From NCBI RefSeq assembly GCF_011601315.1, contig NZ_JAAORA010000001.1, positions 434,001 through 498,000 of the forward strand: DNA of 64,000 bases, written 5' to 3'. Made by a program: the position numbers and the translations under genes. Below the pieces are notes generated by a model. It was not told where the DNA came from, ran no database searches, and saw only the letters and a program-made list of their open reading frames with translations. The DNA is from Candidatus Chlorobium masyuteum (GTDB lineage: Bacteria; Bacteroidota; Chlorobiia; Chlorobiales; Chlorobiaceae). Positions 1 to 8,993 of this stretch are shown here, piece by piece; positions within the stretch are counted from its first letter, which is position 1, and the number at the start of each line of letters is the position of its first letter.

Positions 1-1
1 C

Positions 2-1054
2 TATCTTGATATCGCAAGAAATATTGAAAAGCATGGCGGTTACCTTGATGCTTATACGACAAAGGAACAGACCTGCCTCTACCTGCGATGCCTGTGCGAA
101 CACCTTGAACCCTCCTTTGAACTGCTTGCCGATCTGGTCTGTGACCCTACCTTCCCACCCGAAGAGATAGAGAAGGAAAAAGAGGTGGTCATTGAGGAGA
201 TAAGCAGTGTCAACGATACACCGGAAGAGCTGATTTTCGAAGAGTTTGATTTGCGCTCCTTTCCCCTGCATCCGCTCGGCAGACCAATTCTCGGCAGCGA
301 AAAAAGCGTCAGTGAATTTTCGGATAGTGACCTGAAGCAGTTCATGCGCCAGCACTATGTCCCCGGAAATATGATGATCACCGCAACCGGCAACGTGCCG
401 CATAACGAAGTCGTCAGACTCTCCGAACGCTTTCTCGGCAAGCTTGAAGAGAGAAAGGGCGAGCCGTACCGTCGCCAGCCCTTTCTTGCCGAGCACTATA
501 CTCCGTTTGAGGTGACCCTTAAAAAACAGCTGTTCCAGTCACAGATCGTACTTGGCACAGCCATCGCCCGACACGACCCGATCTTTCACAGCCTTATGGT
601 GCTTAACTCCATGCTTGGTAATGGCATGAGCTCCCTGCTCAACCTGGAGCTTCGTGAAAAACGGGGGTTGGCCTACAATGTCTACTCATCCCTGACTTTT
701 TTTGATGATCTGACCGCTCTGAACATCTATGCCGGTACTGAGAGCAACAAAACAAAACTCACCATTGAGCTCATCAGGGAGCTGCTCCAAAGCGATGCGC
801 TGAAGCATCCTGACCCGGAAGAGGTCGATGCGGCAAAAACAAAACTGCTTGGCGCCCATATCATGGGGCAGGAAAAGATGACACGAAGAATGTCGCAAAC
901 ATCTTCAGACATTGCCTATTTTGGCCGATTTATTGGTCCGGAAGAAAAAACCGCATCGATCAAGGCGGTAACCGCTGACGATATAGCAAATGCCGCCTCG
1001 GCAATACTGCTTGGACCGCCCTTGTCGACACTGGTCTATAAACCGAAACGGTAA
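2..1054 (+). CDS. M16 family zinc metallopeptidase, C-terminal part (5' end outside window)
   Basis: The reading frame is open from base 2 and ends with TAA at 1052-1054, so the start lies before the window. The visible part begins with the M16 sequence YLDIARNIEKHGGYLDAYTT, which normally follows the inverted zinc motif HxxEH; that motif is therefore upstream. The third zinc ligand is expected in the run EKEKEVVIEEI, near base 190. The rest matches the second half of a pitrilysin/processing-peptidase fold, with the substrate-clamp sequence REKRGLAYNVYSS typical of the inactive C-terminal domain (R/Y pair). Such ~420-residue proteins degrade short peptides; location (periplasm or cytoplasm) cannot be judged without the N-terminus. 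Trigger factor follows 96 bases later on the same strand. Family assignment is firm, the substrate unknown. Confidence 0.9.
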   Translation, partial: YLDIARNIEKHGGYLDAYTTKEQTCLYLRCLCEHLEPSFELLADLVCDPTFPPEEIEKEKEVVIEEISSVNDTPEELIFEEFDLRSFPLHPLGRPILGSEKSVSEFSDSDLKQFMRQHYVPGNMMITATGNVPHNEVVRLSERFLGKLEERKGEPYRRQPFLAEHYTPFEVTLKKQLFQSQIVLGTAIARHDPIFHSLMVLNSMLGNGMSSLLNLELREKRGLAYNVYSSLTFFDDLTALNIYAGTESNKTKLTIELIRELLQSDALKHPDPEEVDAAKTKLLGAHIMGQEKMTRRMSQTSSDIAYFGRFIGPEEKTASIKAVTADDIANAASAILLGPPLSTLVYKPKR

Positions 1055-1150
1055 GCAGGCCTCTACCGGCGGTTGTCTTTTATTAAAGAGGAATAATTCG
1101 TATCTTCTGAACTTTACATTTTGCACAATTCCAATTAACCACAGAGAGCC

Positions 1151-2434
1151 TTGCAAAAGAATATCAAGAACGTCAGCGAAACCGAACAGGAAGTGGAAAT
1201 AATCCTTTCCGCAGAAGAGTTCGGTGCCGATTATAACCAGGAACTGGAAGAAGCTAAAAGAACCATCCAGATCAAGGGATTCAGAAAAGGACATGCTCCT
1301 GCAAGCCTGATCAAAAAACTCGCAGGTCCGTCGATTGAGGCAAACATAGCTGAAAAACTGGCTTCAAAACATTTCGGTGAGATTGTCGAAGCCGAAAACA
1401 TCAAGCCGGCAAGCCGCGCCCAGCTGATTGATTTCACCTTTACGCCTGATCTTCTGACCATCCGGCTCTCCTATGATATCCATCCTGAATTTGAGCTCAA
1501 GGATTACAGCGCCTACCCCTTCACCCGGAAAAGCTACTCGATTACCGATGAGGATGTACAGCGTGAAATAAATCTCATTCTCAAGGGTCACGGCACCATG
1601 ATCACCGTGGATAAACCCGCAGCTGCGACTGACACCGTAATCGGTGATGTCATCCATATCAACGCAGCAGGCGAACCCGACGAAGAGCAGAAAACCGACA
1701 ACCATCACTTCAACCTTGAGTATCTACCCGAGGATAACCCCTTCCGCAAAGAGCTGACAGGGAAAAAGGCAGGTGATGTCATTGAGGTTACTGCCGATCA
1801 GAAGGATGCCGATATAGAGCCAACCAGGTTCCGGGTAACCATCAGTGAAATCAAGCGCCTCGAACTTCCTGAACTGACCGATGAACTGGTCAAAGAGATC
1901 ACCGGCGGACGGTTTGAGTCAGTTACCGACTTTACCAGCGATGTCCGCATACAGCTCACGCAGCACTTTGAAGCAAAATCCGAAGAGGAGCTGCTTGAAT
2001 CAATCTCGGCAAAGCTGATTGAGGAGAATCCGGTACCTGCACCCAAATCTATGGTCGAATCGTTTTCAAATATGCTGGTTGAAAACGCCAAACGACAGAT
2101 GGGCGGAAACTTCCCGAAATCCTTTGATGATGCCCAGTTCCGTCTGGCCATGAAGCCGAATGCAGAAAAACATGCCCAATGGCTTCTTATCAGCCAGAAA
2201 ATCGCCGAACTTGATAAGCTTACCGTGACGGACGATGACATAAAGGCCTATGCAGAAAAAGAGGCAGGCAAAAATGCATCGATGAATGCTGAAGATCTTC
2301 TGAGCACCTACCTCTCGGCAGAGTTCAGGGATTACATCACCGACACCATTCTCAAAGAGAAGATCTATGAGATCATCAAGTCGAAAATAACGATTACCGA
2401 GGAAGTAACACCAATTCCGGTTCACCACGCCTGA
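1151..2434 (+). CDS. tig: Trigger factor, ribosome-associated chaperone
   Basis: A 427-residue protein that binds at the ribosome exit tunnel and shields nascent chains. The N-terminal ribosome-binding domain carries the signature GFRKGHAP at about residues 38-45 (consensus GFRxGxxP). The middle region (about 150-240), where other trigger factors have an FKBP-type prolyl isomerase domain, is recognisable but the motif around [11 protein letters not shown] is far from the usual one, so isomerase activity is doubtful. The C-terminal helical chaperone arms run from about 245 to the end. The start is a TTG at 1151, chosen because [12 protein letters not shown] matches the usual N-terminus; no good Shine-Dalgarno site is seen. 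A perfect hairpin terminator follows at 2454-2491. Confidence 0.95.
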   Translation: MQKNIKNVSETEQEVEIILSAEEFGADYNQELEEAKRTIQIKGFRKGHAPASLIKKLAGPSIEANIAEKLASKHFGEIVEAENIKPASRAQLIDFTFTPDLLTIRLSYDIHPEFELKDYSAYPFTRKSYSITDEDVQREINLILKGHGTMITVDKPAAATDTVIGDVIHINAAGEPDEEQKTDNHHFNLEYLPEDNPFRKELTGKKAGDVIEVTADQKDADIEPTRFRVTISEIKRLELPELTDELVKEITGGRFESVTDFTSDVRIQLTQHFEAKSEEELLESISAKLIEENPVPAPKSMVESFSNMLVENAKRQMGGNFPKSFDDAQFRLAMKPNAEKHAQWLLISQKIAELDKLTVTDDDIKAYAEKEAGKNASMNAEDLLSTYLSAEFRDYITDTILKEKIYEIIKSKITITEEVTPIPVHHA

Positions 2435-2453
2435 TCAGCACCAACTACAGTTA

Positions 2454-2491
2454 AAAAAGGCAGGAGTCCCTCCCGGAACTCCTGCCTTTTT
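2454..2491. terminator. Bidirectional intrinsic terminator between tig and acpS
   Basis: Perfect 14-bp stem (2454-2467 with 2478-2491) and 10-base loop, with A-run on the left arm and T-run on the right arm. It sits between the convergent genes tig (+) and acpS (-), so it can stop both transcripts. Confidence 0.9.
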
Positions 2492-2544
2492 CTGTTTCTG
2501 CTCTCCGTTCACTGTTTTTCTTCACCTCTGGCGCCGAACAACCC

Positions 2545-2907
2545 TTATGCGAGCTCCAGCAGCGCCGTAGCTACCGCAGCATGACGATCATGCGCAATTG
2601 AGATTTTGATTGAACACCCGGCAGGAAAAATATCGGCACGAAGAGGCCGCACAAATGGACGGCCGCGACTGTCATTGAGAATTTCAAAGCTCTTCCAGTG
2701 CACTTTTCCTGAAAATCCTGTACCAAGTGCTTTGACAACAGCCTCTTTAGCTGCAAATCTTCCGGCAAGGCTTGCAATGACCTGCGGTTTATGGAGGCAA
2801 AGATTGATCTCCTCTTCGGAAAGAAACTTTCTGAGAAACTTCATACCATACCGGCTGTATACCTTTTCGATCCGCTCAAGATCGACAATGTCCACTCCAA
2901 TCTCCAT
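2545..2907 (-). CDS. acpS: Holo-[acyl-carrier-protein] synthase
   Basis: Transfers the 4'-phosphopantetheine arm of CoA to the serine of acyl carrier protein, activating fatty acid synthesis. Sequence shows the AcpS signatures IGVDIVDLERIE near the N-terminus (metal-binding Asp) and RFAAKEAVVKALG in the middle (Glu and Lys of the active site). Length of 120 residues is normal for the family. An in-frame ATG exists 12 bases upstream at 2919, but the ATG at 2907 has GGAAGGG just before it and gives the usual N-terminus MEIGVDIV, so 2907 is preferred. The gene lies directly behind nadC (whose stop codon ends at 2920) and is likely co-transcribed with it. Confidence 0.93.
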   Translation of the reverse strand: MEIGVDIVDLERIEKVYSRYGMKFLRKFLSEEEINLCLHKPQVIASLAGRFAAKEAVVKALGTGFSGKVHWKSFEILNDSRGRPFVRPLRADIFPAGCSIKISIAHDRHAAVATALLELA

Positions 2908-2919
2908 GTTCCCTTCCAT

Positions 2920-3795
2920 TCAAGCCAGATTGATCGTCATTGAAAGATCAAGAGCCCTCACGCTGTGGGTCAGTTCACCGATAGAGATATAATCAACACC
3001 TGTTTCGGCAACCTCGAGAACATTGAGCATACCGATATTGCCCGATGCTTCAAGCTGAACCGTGCTGCATGCGCTCCTGACATAATCAACCGCCTCTTTC
3101 ATAAGATCCGCAGTAAAGTTATCAAGCAGGATAATATCCGGCATACAGACCAGCGCCCGGCTCAACTCATCCATGCTACGCACTTCGGTTTCGATCTTTA
3201 CCTCAAGGTTCTGTTTTTCACGGTATTTCTGGGCCCGGCGAATTGCCTGGGCAATCCCTCCTGAAGCATCAATATGGTTATCCTTGATAAGAATCATGTC
3301 AAAAAGGCCGAAACGGTGGTTAACTCCGCCACCGATCCTTACCGCCTCCTTGTCAAAATAGCGCAAACCCGGCACCGTTTTTCGTGTGTCGAGAATCCTG
3401 GCGGCAGTATGGCTGATCCGGTCAACATAGGCTCTCGTTCTGGTCGCAATACCCGACATGCGCTGCATAAAATTAAGCGCGGTCCGTTCACCGACCATCA
3501 ATGGCGCAACCTTCCCATTGATTTCAAATATCAGATCACCACGGTGAACCTCTTCACCATCATTTCGATGCAGCACAACCGACAGTTCCGGATCACAGGC
3601 GTTAAAAACCTGCTGGGCAACGTCAACACCACCTATAATACCATCCTCTTTCGCTTTTATCTGTGCACTACCCACCTGGCCGGGCTCAATGGTGGCAAGC
3701 GTTGTAATATCACCGGTATAGCGATCTTCCTCAAGGGCAAGCATAATGGCCCTTGAGCGGCACCCCTCATAAAAATCGTTCCGCGCCTTCATCAT
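2920..3795 (-). CDS. nadC: Nicotinate-nucleotide pyrophosphorylase (carboxylating)
   Basis: Converts quinolinate and PRPP to nicotinate mononucleotide, CO2 and PPi in de novo NAD synthesis. Visible family features are ALEEDRYTGDITT near the N-terminus, the substrate-binding ARILDTRKTVPGLR, GGGVNHRFGLFDMILIKDNH, and the C-terminal barrel sequences LEASGNI and VDYISIGELTHS. The first of two adjacent ATG codons at 3795 gives 291 residues, a normal length. A GTG at 3870 would add 25 residues that do not look like NadC, so it was not used; neither start has a clear ribosome binding site. Downstream acpS abuts it, suggesting a two-gene transcript. Confidence 0.95.
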   Translation of the reverse strand: MMKARNDFYEGCRSRAIMLALEEDRYTGDITTLATIEPGQVGSAQIKAKEDGIIGGVDVAQQVFNACDPELSVVLHRNDGEEVHRGDLIFEINGKVAPLMVGERTALNFMQRMSGIATRTRAYVDRISHTAARILDTRKTVPGLRYFDKEAVRIGGGVNHRFGLFDMILIKDNHIDASGGIAQAIRRAQKYREKQNLEVKIETEVRSMDELSRALVCMPDIILLDNFTADLMKEAVDYVRSACSTVQLEASGNIGMLNVLEVAETGVDYISIGELTHSVRALDLSMTINLA

Positions 3796-4049
3796 AATTG
3801 CCGCACTTGATACATTATTAAATAATTGTTCTCTCCCCGGCTGACTCTCCGGGCGATTTAAAGGTAACACTTTTTTACCAGAGAGCCCACGACCCTCTCA
3901 CCCGCACTCCGGTCATCTCCGTCCGGTATTTTCCCGCCCTTTACACTCCGGAGAGGAAGAGCGGAGAATTTACTTTTTCAGGTTTTGATTTACGGGTTTT
4001 GTCATTAACATTATTAGCTTGCATGACATTGATCATCTGAACCTTATTT

Positions 4050-4427
4050 ATGACACAGCACTCCCTCTCATGCGTCCGGCTGGTAAACATGGTCTTCTAT
4101 GCTCACCACGGAGTCCTCAGGGAAGAGCATACGGTCGGTGCGAAATATGAAGTCGATGCGGAACTCTTTTTTGACTATACCGATGCAGCCAAACACGACG
4201 ATATCACCAAAACCATCGATTACGGTGCGGTCTACCGCAAAATCAGGGCAGCGCTGACCCTCAGAAAATTCTTTCTCATCGAGGCGGTAGCCTATGAGAT
4301 CGCTCACGAGCTCCTGCTCGACTTTCCGGTGATTGAACGTCTCTCCATAAGGGTACGCAAGAGGAACCCGCCTGTTGACGGTATCTGCGACTATGCCGAG
4401 GCTGATTACACGACATCCCGTCACTGA
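4050..4427 (+). CDS. folB: Dihydroneopterin aldolase
   Basis: Cleaves 7,8-dihydroneopterin to 6-hydroxymethyl-7,8-dihydropterin and glycolaldehyde in folate synthesis. The 125-residue protein shows FYAHHGVLREE (pterin site, with catalytic Glu in the stretch after HHG), the central TIDYGAVYR, LIEAVAYEIA, and the C-terminal RVRKRNPPV with the conserved Lys/Pro. Its stop codon ends four bases before the ATG of folK, which does the next step in the same pathway, so the pair is a tight operon. No obvious Shine-Dalgarno site precedes it. Confidence 0.95.
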   Translation: MTQHSLSCVRLVNMVFYAHHGVLREEHTVGAKYEVDAELFFDYTDAAKHDDITKTIDYGAVYRKIRAALTLRKFFLIEAVAYEIAHELLLDFPVIERLSIRVRKRNPPVDGICDYAEADYTTSRH

Positions 4428-4431
4428 TACT

Positions 4432-4938
4432 ATGACGCCGCACAAGGTATTTATCGGAATCGGATCCAATATCGGAGATCGTCTCCACCATCTTCAGGAA
4501 GCAGTTGACCGGTTGAGCCTTCTTGAGAAAACAGCCGTGGTGCGAGTCTCGCATGTATATATGACTGAACCGGTAGGAGAGGCCGGCCAGAAACGGTTTT
4601 ACAACGGGGTTGTTCTTCTTGACACCTCACTTGCACCTGAAGAGCTTCGCCGGCAGTGCAAAATTATCGAGCAGGAACTCGGCCGGCCTGAAACCTATCC
4701 ACGCTGGAGCCCAAGGGTTATAGACCTTGATATTCTGCTCTATGATGATCTGGTGATCAGCACACCTGCACTAACCATTCCTCACCCCGAACTGCATTGC
4801 AGGAAGTTCGTACTTCTGCCTATGCTCGATATCGCCAATCCCCTCTATCCGGCAACCGGTGAGTGCGCCCTGCAGCTTCTCGACCGATGCAGCGACCGGT
4901 CGGTTCTGATAAGGGTAAGAGAGTCCATCAGAGTGTAA
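4432..4938 (+). CDS. folK: 2-amino-4-hydroxy-6-hydroxymethyldihydropteridine pyrophosphokinase
   Basis: Transfers pyrophosphate from ATP to 6-hydroxymethyl-dihydropterin, the step after FolB. Of 168 residues, the diagnostic motifs are FIGIGSNIGDR at the N-terminus, YMTEPVG, FYNGVVLLDT, RWSPRVIDLDILLYDD (Mg-binding Asp pair) and IPHPELHCRKFVLLPM. A longer open frame begins at 4375 inside folB, but the ATG at 4432 directly precedes the first conserved motif and follows the folB stop by four bases. A hairpin terminator follows immediately. Confidence 0.95.
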   Translation: MTPHKVFIGIGSNIGDRLHHLQEAVDRLSLLEKTAVVRVSHVYMTEPVGEAGQKRFYNGVVLLDTSLAPEELRRQCKIIEQELGRPETYPRWSPRVIDLDILLYDDLVISTPALTIPHPELHCRKFVLLPMLDIANPLYPATGECALQLLDRCSDRSVLIRVRESIRV

Positions 4939-4973
4939 AAAAAAGGACGGACCGCCGAGAAGCCGTCCGTCCT
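4936..4973. terminator. Intrinsic terminator between folK and the ArsA-type ATPase
   Basis: Perfect 10-bp stem, 4943-4952 with 4964-4973, loop of 11 bases. The run of eight A at its left flank gives a strong U-tract for the minus-strand gene ending at 5015; on the plus strand only a weak T-rich tail follows. Confidence 0.85.
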
Positions 4974-5014
4974 TATAGAACGCTCTTTTTCAGAGAACAG
5001 AGTTGAAACTGCTC

Positions 5015-6169
5015 TCAGTTGGCAAAGGTGATGTTGAGGTTACCTTCTGCAAAATCAGCGCCTTCGGTCTTGCGCCCGACCAGAACATTCGGAAGAATAA
5101 TGCTCTTGCGGAAGTTGTTGATATCGACCAGCAGCTCATCGCCCTTGATATTGACATTGAGCTTCGTTACCTCCACGTTGGGCAGATAGAGACTCAGCAC
5201 ATATTTACCATTGACTTTCTCCAGAACCTGGGTTCTCTCATTGGAGTAGAGAATATCCGCCGGATTTTTATCACCGAACATCTCCTGACTCAGCACATGA
5301 AGACGGTCGGTATTGATGATTTCGGCCGTAGACTGTTTCACCTTGAAAATCGGGACCGGATAGAAACAGTTATCGATCACACCGAGATATTTGGTCTGGA
5401 TGTCAATCAGGCTCTGAAGGTATGAGTCTGTGGAGCTTGACGGAAGAATCTTGTTGACTACAGCAGCATCAAGCTTGTAACCGAAAAGATTGAGGTATGT
5501 CTGTACACGCAAGGCCTCCTTGATAACCATATTTTCAGGATTAAGCACAACCCGGAAAGTGGTTATGGACTTATCCTGAAGCATGGCATGAAGCTCTTTC
5601 ATGTGCTCGTTTACCTCAGGCATGAGTTTGAAGATATTTTTCTTCGGCATGAACTTGCTCAGAAGCGGTGCCGCAAAACCAATCGCCTTCGAGTGCCAGC
5701 CGCCGATCTTGTCGGAATACCAGCCATAGGATTCCGGCATGCCAAGCAGTCTCATGGTCTCGCCTGTCGGCGCAGCATCAACAACAACAACATCATAATC
5801 TCCTGACTTGGCCGCCTTCCAGATATAACGAAGACTGATCATCTCCTCCATTCCCGGCATGATAGCAAGCTCTTCAGCGACCACCTCATTGGCGCCGTCA
5901 TGCATTAAAATAGAAGAGAAATAAGAGTAGAGTTCATTCCAGTTCTCCCTGATTTCGGCAAGAACATTAACCTCCATGGCAAAGAGGTTCTTTTCAACTT
6001 CCAATGGTGTAGAGGAGAGCTCAACACTGAAAGCATCGGCAAGGCTGTGAGCAACATCGGTGCTCATAATCAAAACCCGTTGTCCTCTTCGGGCAATTGC
6101 AGTTGCAGTTGAGGCTGAAACGGTGGTTTTCCCTACCCCTCCTTTACCCAAGTAAAGAATAATTCTCAT
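5015..6169 (-). CDS. ArsA/GET3-type ATPase with C-terminal HSP20-like domain
   Basis: A 384-residue P-loop ATPase. Deviant Walker A is GKGGVGKTT at residues 8-16; switch regions are STDVAHSL (usual form STDPAHSL) and [12 protein letters not shown]. The last ~85 residues form a beta-rich segment ending in [10 protein letters not shown] that resembles the alpha-crystallin-like tail found on many bacterial ArsA-type ATPases. There is no CxxC zinc motif of GET3 and only one cysteine, so arsenite transport by the classical Cys site is unlikely. It lies 68 bases behind the 516-residue protein at 6238 and in the same orientation as csmC-csmA, with a second homologue on the other side of those genes. 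A role in handling hydrophobic envelope proteins is inference from context. Confidence 0.88.
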   Translation of the reverse strand: MRIILYLGKGGVGKTTVSASTATAIARRGQRVLIMSTDVAHSLADAFSVELSSTPLEVEKNLFAMEVNVLAEIRENWNELYSYFSSILMHDGANEVVAEELAIMPGMEEMISLRYIWKAAKSGDYDVVVVDAAPTGETMRLLGMPESYGWYSDKIGGWHSKAIGFAAPLLSKFMPKKNIFKLMPEVNEHMKELHAMLQDKSITTFRVVLNPENMVIKEALRVQTYLNLFGYKLDAAVVNKILPSSSTDSYLQSLIDIQTKYLGVIDNCFYPVPIFKVKQSTAEIINTDRLHVLSQEMFGDKNPADILYSNERTQVLEKVNGKYVLSLYLPNVEVTKLNVNIKGDELLVDINNFRKSIILPNVLVGRKTEGADFAEGNLNITFAN

Positions 6170-6237
6170 GTTGGTAATAAAACTATTGAGTGGAGTTGAT
6201 CTTGATTGAATGCTTGTTATCGATGTTCAGACCCTTC

Positions 6238-7788
6238 TTACCCGTCATCCTCATCAGGGAGGCGAATGGCAGCAAAAGCTGCAGCTATCTCATCAGGATC
6301 CGGCATATCTTTCGCGCCTGGTTGTTCCGGAGATTTCCCCTCTTTTTTCCCCTCCTCGGGAACAATACTGATTTTTTTTCTTGCCGTACCGGCACCATTC
6401 TCTCCTGAAAGCTTTGGAGCAACACGATCAGGCGCGGCGTTTTCCTGAACAGAGTCATCGGTATGCAGCATATGCTTGACAATAGCCGGCTGGTTTTCGT
6501 CAAGAGTTTGAATGGATATGCTCTTGCGTTTCGGCATATCATCATCATCATCGAGATCGGCAAAAGAGCGGGCGCTCTTCATGCCGGATGCGGATGAAAC
6601 GGTGGTAACTTTTCCCGATGAAGCTTCACGACCGAAACAGTCATCATTCCGGGTAGCACCATCTTCACTGCTGATCTTGATCTTCTTTCTTTGACCGGTC
6701 GCCTCATCATCATCAAAAGGATCGCGACGATCTGAGCGTGAAGAGTCTCTGGAAGATCCTGAATTGGAACTGCTCTTTTGAGAATTTTTTTTCGGTGAAC
6801 CGCCAAAACTGGAAGAGAGCTTCATAAGCTTGCTTACCGAACCAATCATGCCGTCATTGCGGACAGCCGTCTTGACGATATTCATGATGAAACGCTCGGC
6901 CTGGGGATTATCCGATATACTGGTAAGCAGTTCAGTGATAGCCGAAAGCATTCCCGGCACATGCTGCAGGTCACTGCGCAGCTGATCACGAAGTTTGAAG
7001 GGTGCATCTCCAACCAGATCCTTCAGCGATTCAACAACTCTTTTCAATGAAGCCGGATCGGTGGGAAGAATGTTTTCGAGCCCCTTGAGTGCGTCAGCCG
7101 GAGAAAATCCACCCTGCCCATGCTCCTGTCCATGCGAAGCACCTGAAGGGGGCATTCCTGGCTGCTGAGCGCGCTCGGAAGGCGGATAACCCATATTTGC
7201 CTTGTACTGTTCAAGCAGATCCTGACCATAGCCAATATGACTCTCCTGCTGGGCCGGATCCGGTGCTGCTAATCGAAGCGTAATAATCTGGGGAATACAA
7301 ACACTGCGAGCTGCTCTGAGGACTTCATCAGCAACTTCGTCCGGCAGGTTTTTACGGAAATTAAGGCCGAGATGCTCTTCTATGATCGACTCGATCACGG
7401 TATGCAGTCTTGAAATCTGTTCGGCTTCACGCAGTTCAACCATGTCAAAAATCACATAGACAGGATCTTTGTCCTCCCTGCGGATTTTCAGATTGAGCGT
7501 TGCAAAATCATGATCTTTATTGCGGCTGTTGACTGAAACCGTACCAAGATCAAATCTGTCGAGGAAGTCTTTTGCAGAACCCCGTGCCCAAAGATAAACC
7601 GCCTTGTCGGTATAGATCAGGTAGTCCTGAAATGCAATATTGCCGACACGTTCCTGATGTGATTCATAAAAGACCCCGTCAAAAAATGCTATGGGATTCT
7701 CCCCTGCATTCATAAGGCCTTTCTGAAAAAACTCGGTTATATCACTCTGCTCGGTCTGCCCTGAAACATACAAAGATATATTAGCCAT
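6238..7788 (-). CDS. Uncharacterised protein with PH-like N-terminal domain and long disordered acidic tail
   Basis: A 516-residue protein not recognised as a named family. Residues about 30-130 (NPIAFFDGVFYESHQ through VYVIFDMVEL) read like a small beta-barrel PH-like domain of the YokE type; this is a visual judgement. A Gly/Pro/Gln-rich linker follows (about 190-230), then a helical part (about 235-335), then a Ser-rich and Asp-rich low-complexity tail. The tail carries three spaced copies of a short basic-hydrophobic motif: RKKIKISSED, KRKSISIQTLDE and RKKISIVPEEG, the last just before the acidic C-terminus. No signal peptide or membrane segment is seen. It sits between an ArsA-type ATPase and csmA on the same strand, which hints at a chlorosome- or envelope-related scaffold, but this is inference. 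Confidence 0.8.
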   Translation of the reverse strand: MANISLYVSGQTEQSDITEFFQKGLMNAGENPIAFFDGVFYESHQERVGNIAFQDYLIYTDKAVYLWARGSAKDFLDRFDLGTVSVNSRNKDHDFATLNLKIRREDKDPVYVIFDMVELREAEQISRLHTVIESIIEEHLGLNFRKNLPDEVADEVLRAARSVCIPQIITLRLAAPDPAQQESHIGYGQDLLEQYKANMGYPPSERAQQPGMPPSGASHGQEHGQGGFSPADALKGLENILPTDPASLKRVVESLKDLVGDAPFKLRDQLRSDLQHVPGMLSAITELLTSISDNPQAERFIMNIVKTAVRNDGMIGSVSKLMKLSSSFGGSPKKNSQKSSSNSGSSRDSSRSDRRDPFDDDEATGQRKKIKISSEDGATRNDDCFGREASSGKVTTVSSASGMKSARSFADLDDDDDMPKRKSISIQTLDENQPAIVKHMLHTDDSVQENAAPDRVAPKLSGENGAGTARKKISIVPEEGKKEGKSPEQPGAKDMPDPDEIAAAFAAIRLPDEDDG

Positions 7789-8003
7789 TAACCCCTCTAC
7801 CCGTTCACTTAACTCTTAATGGGACGTTGAAGCGAAATCTATTAAAATTTTAGAATAAACAGAAATTACTGATCCACAGAGCCTGTAAGCCCTCGTGATC
7901 AGTAATGGAACTCAAAAGAGATTTACGGCCGGAAAGCTGCCAGGAAAACACTCATGGAACGAGCTGACTTTGCTTTCAGCTTCTGCTACGGCTTGACACA
8001 AAT

Positions 8004-8041
8004 AAAAAAAGGCAGTGAAACATTAAACTTTTCACTGCCTT
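8004..8041 (-). terminator. Intrinsic terminator of csmA
   Basis: Perfect 12-bp stem (8009-8020 with 8030-8041) and 9-base loop, followed on the minus strand by a U-tract from the A-run at 8004-8010. It lies 24 bases after the csmA stop, as expected for a very abundant transcript. Confidence 0.9.
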
Positions 8042-8064
8042 GAAGAAAGAGGATCTCTATCTGC

Positions 8065-8307
8065 TTACTTCGCAAACTTTGAAGCAACTTCTTTTGAAGG
8101 AACAGCATAACCTGTAACCTCAGGTGATCCGCCACGAAGGCTTGTGCCTCCGCCCATGCTGCCATATGCATTGCGGTTGATTCTCATGGTGCCTTTGCCC
8201 AGTGAATCAAACAGCATACCAACAGTTTCCCAATGGCCTTCAACCATTACTTCAAAAATGCGGCCGGCTGCAGCCAGGATATCAGTAAAAACGCCACCAC
8301 CACTCAT
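8065..8307 (-). CDS. csmA: Chlorosome baseplate bacteriochlorophyll a-binding protein CsmA (precursor)
   Basis: CsmA is the most abundant chlorosome protein; it forms the paracrystalline baseplate, binds BChl a and passes excitation energy to FMO and the reaction centre. The 80-residue sequence starts [20 protein letters not shown] and carries the single histidine His25 in EGHWETVG, the proposed BChl a ligand. The C-terminal ~20 residues (ending VASKFAK) are the part known to be removed to give the 59-residue mature protein. Compared with the 79-residue precursor I recall from Chlorobaculum tepidum, there is one extra Thr in [10 protein letters not shown], close to the processing site. A textbook AAGGAGG lies just before the ATG. 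csmC is upstream on the same strand. Confidence 0.98.
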   Translation of the reverse strand: MSGGGVFTDILAAAGRIFEVMVEGHWETVGMLFDSLGKGTMRINRNAYGSMGGGTSLRGGSPEVTGYAVPSKEVASKFAK

Positions 8308-8321
8308 AATTCCTCCTTGGA
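8308..8321 (-). promoter_or_regulatory. Strong Shine-Dalgarno site of csmA
   Basis: Reading the minus strand, CCAAGGAGGAATT directly precedes the csmA ATG. It is a near-perfect anti-16S match, in contrast to most genes in this window, and fits very high expression. Confidence 0.85.
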
Positions 8322-8362
8322 ATTAAATTATTGGAAAGTTATCAGATATTTAAAACAGTATT

Positions 8363-8379
8363 CTGTAATCAATTTACAG
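8363..8379. promoter_or_regulatory. Inverted repeat in the csmC-csmA spacer
   Basis: CTGTAA (8363-8368) and TTACAG (8374-8379) form a 6-bp dyad with 5-base spacer, extendable with mismatches. It lies 56-72 bases upstream of csmA in a spacer where an internal csmA promoter would be expected. It could be an operator or a transcript processing hairpin; no function is shown. Confidence 0.35.
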
Positions 8380-8450
8380 TAATAAACGAAAAAACACAAA
8401 AAAAATTACAGGGACCAAAACACAATCAACTGATCAGCAATCAAACGATT

Positions 8451-8870
8451 CTATTTTCTTACCGGTCCTTTCTGAAATGAGCCGGTAAAATTCTTGACAG
8501 CAGTCGAGGCTGAAACCCCTACATCACCAACTGCAGTTGCTGCATTGCTCGTAGCATTCTCCACCGTTTCAACGGCGTTAGCGTAAAGCTCATTGGCTGT
8601 TCTTGAGGCATCCTTGACGGTAATTGCCACACGGTCAATAGTCTCCCCGACAACTCCACCGGTGTTGCCAAGCAGATTACCAATTCCCGAAGCATCAATA
8701 ACAGCACCAACGGTACCGGTTACGGTGTCAAAAAGGCTTCCGGCAAGATTCAATCCCCCCACCACTGCGCTCTGTCCGGTCAAGAGAACACTTTCGGCAA
8801 GAAAAGTCAGGCGATCAGTAAATTCAAGTTCCTTGAAATCCTTACGCAGTTTCTGGTACGATTCCGACAT
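8451..8870 (-). CDS. csmC: Chlorosome envelope protein CsmC
   Basis: CsmC is a minor chlorosome envelope protein thought to help set organelle size and shape. The 139-residue sequence begins [20 protein letters not shown], and has a long Gly/Ala/Val-rich central part ([20 protein letters not shown] and following) with amphipathic character, as in CsmC/CsmD. It is directly upstream of csmA, the known csmC-csmA gene order of green sulfur bacteria. AAGGAGGG lies directly before its ATG. The ~140-base spacer to csmA has no terminator, so a bicistronic transcript plus a shorter csmA transcript is likely. Confidence 0.95.
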   Translation of the reverse strand: MSESYQKLRKDFKELEFTDRLTFLAESVLLTGQSAVVGGLNLAGSLFDTVTGTVGAVIDASGIGNLLGNTGGVVGETIDRVAITVKDASRTANELYANAVETVENATSNAATAVGDVGVSASTAVKNFTGSFQKGPVRK

Positions 8871-8932
8871 ATTTCCCTCCTTGGAAATGAGGCCGCAAAG
8901 CTGAGCCCCTGTTATGATATATAGCTAACAAG

Positions 8933-8965
8933 ATTATATGAAAACAAGTTAAACATAAAAATCAT
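8933..8965 (-). promoter_or_regulatory. Candidate promoter of csmC-csmA
   Basis: On the minus strand an exact TATAAT (8938-8933) lies about 63 bases before the csmC ATG, with a T-rich TTTTTA about 17 bases upstream of it. The -10 match is good and the -35 poor, so this is only a candidate. Confidence 0.35.
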
Positions 8966-8993
8966 CCGAAGCAAGCACTCTCGCACTACCCCG

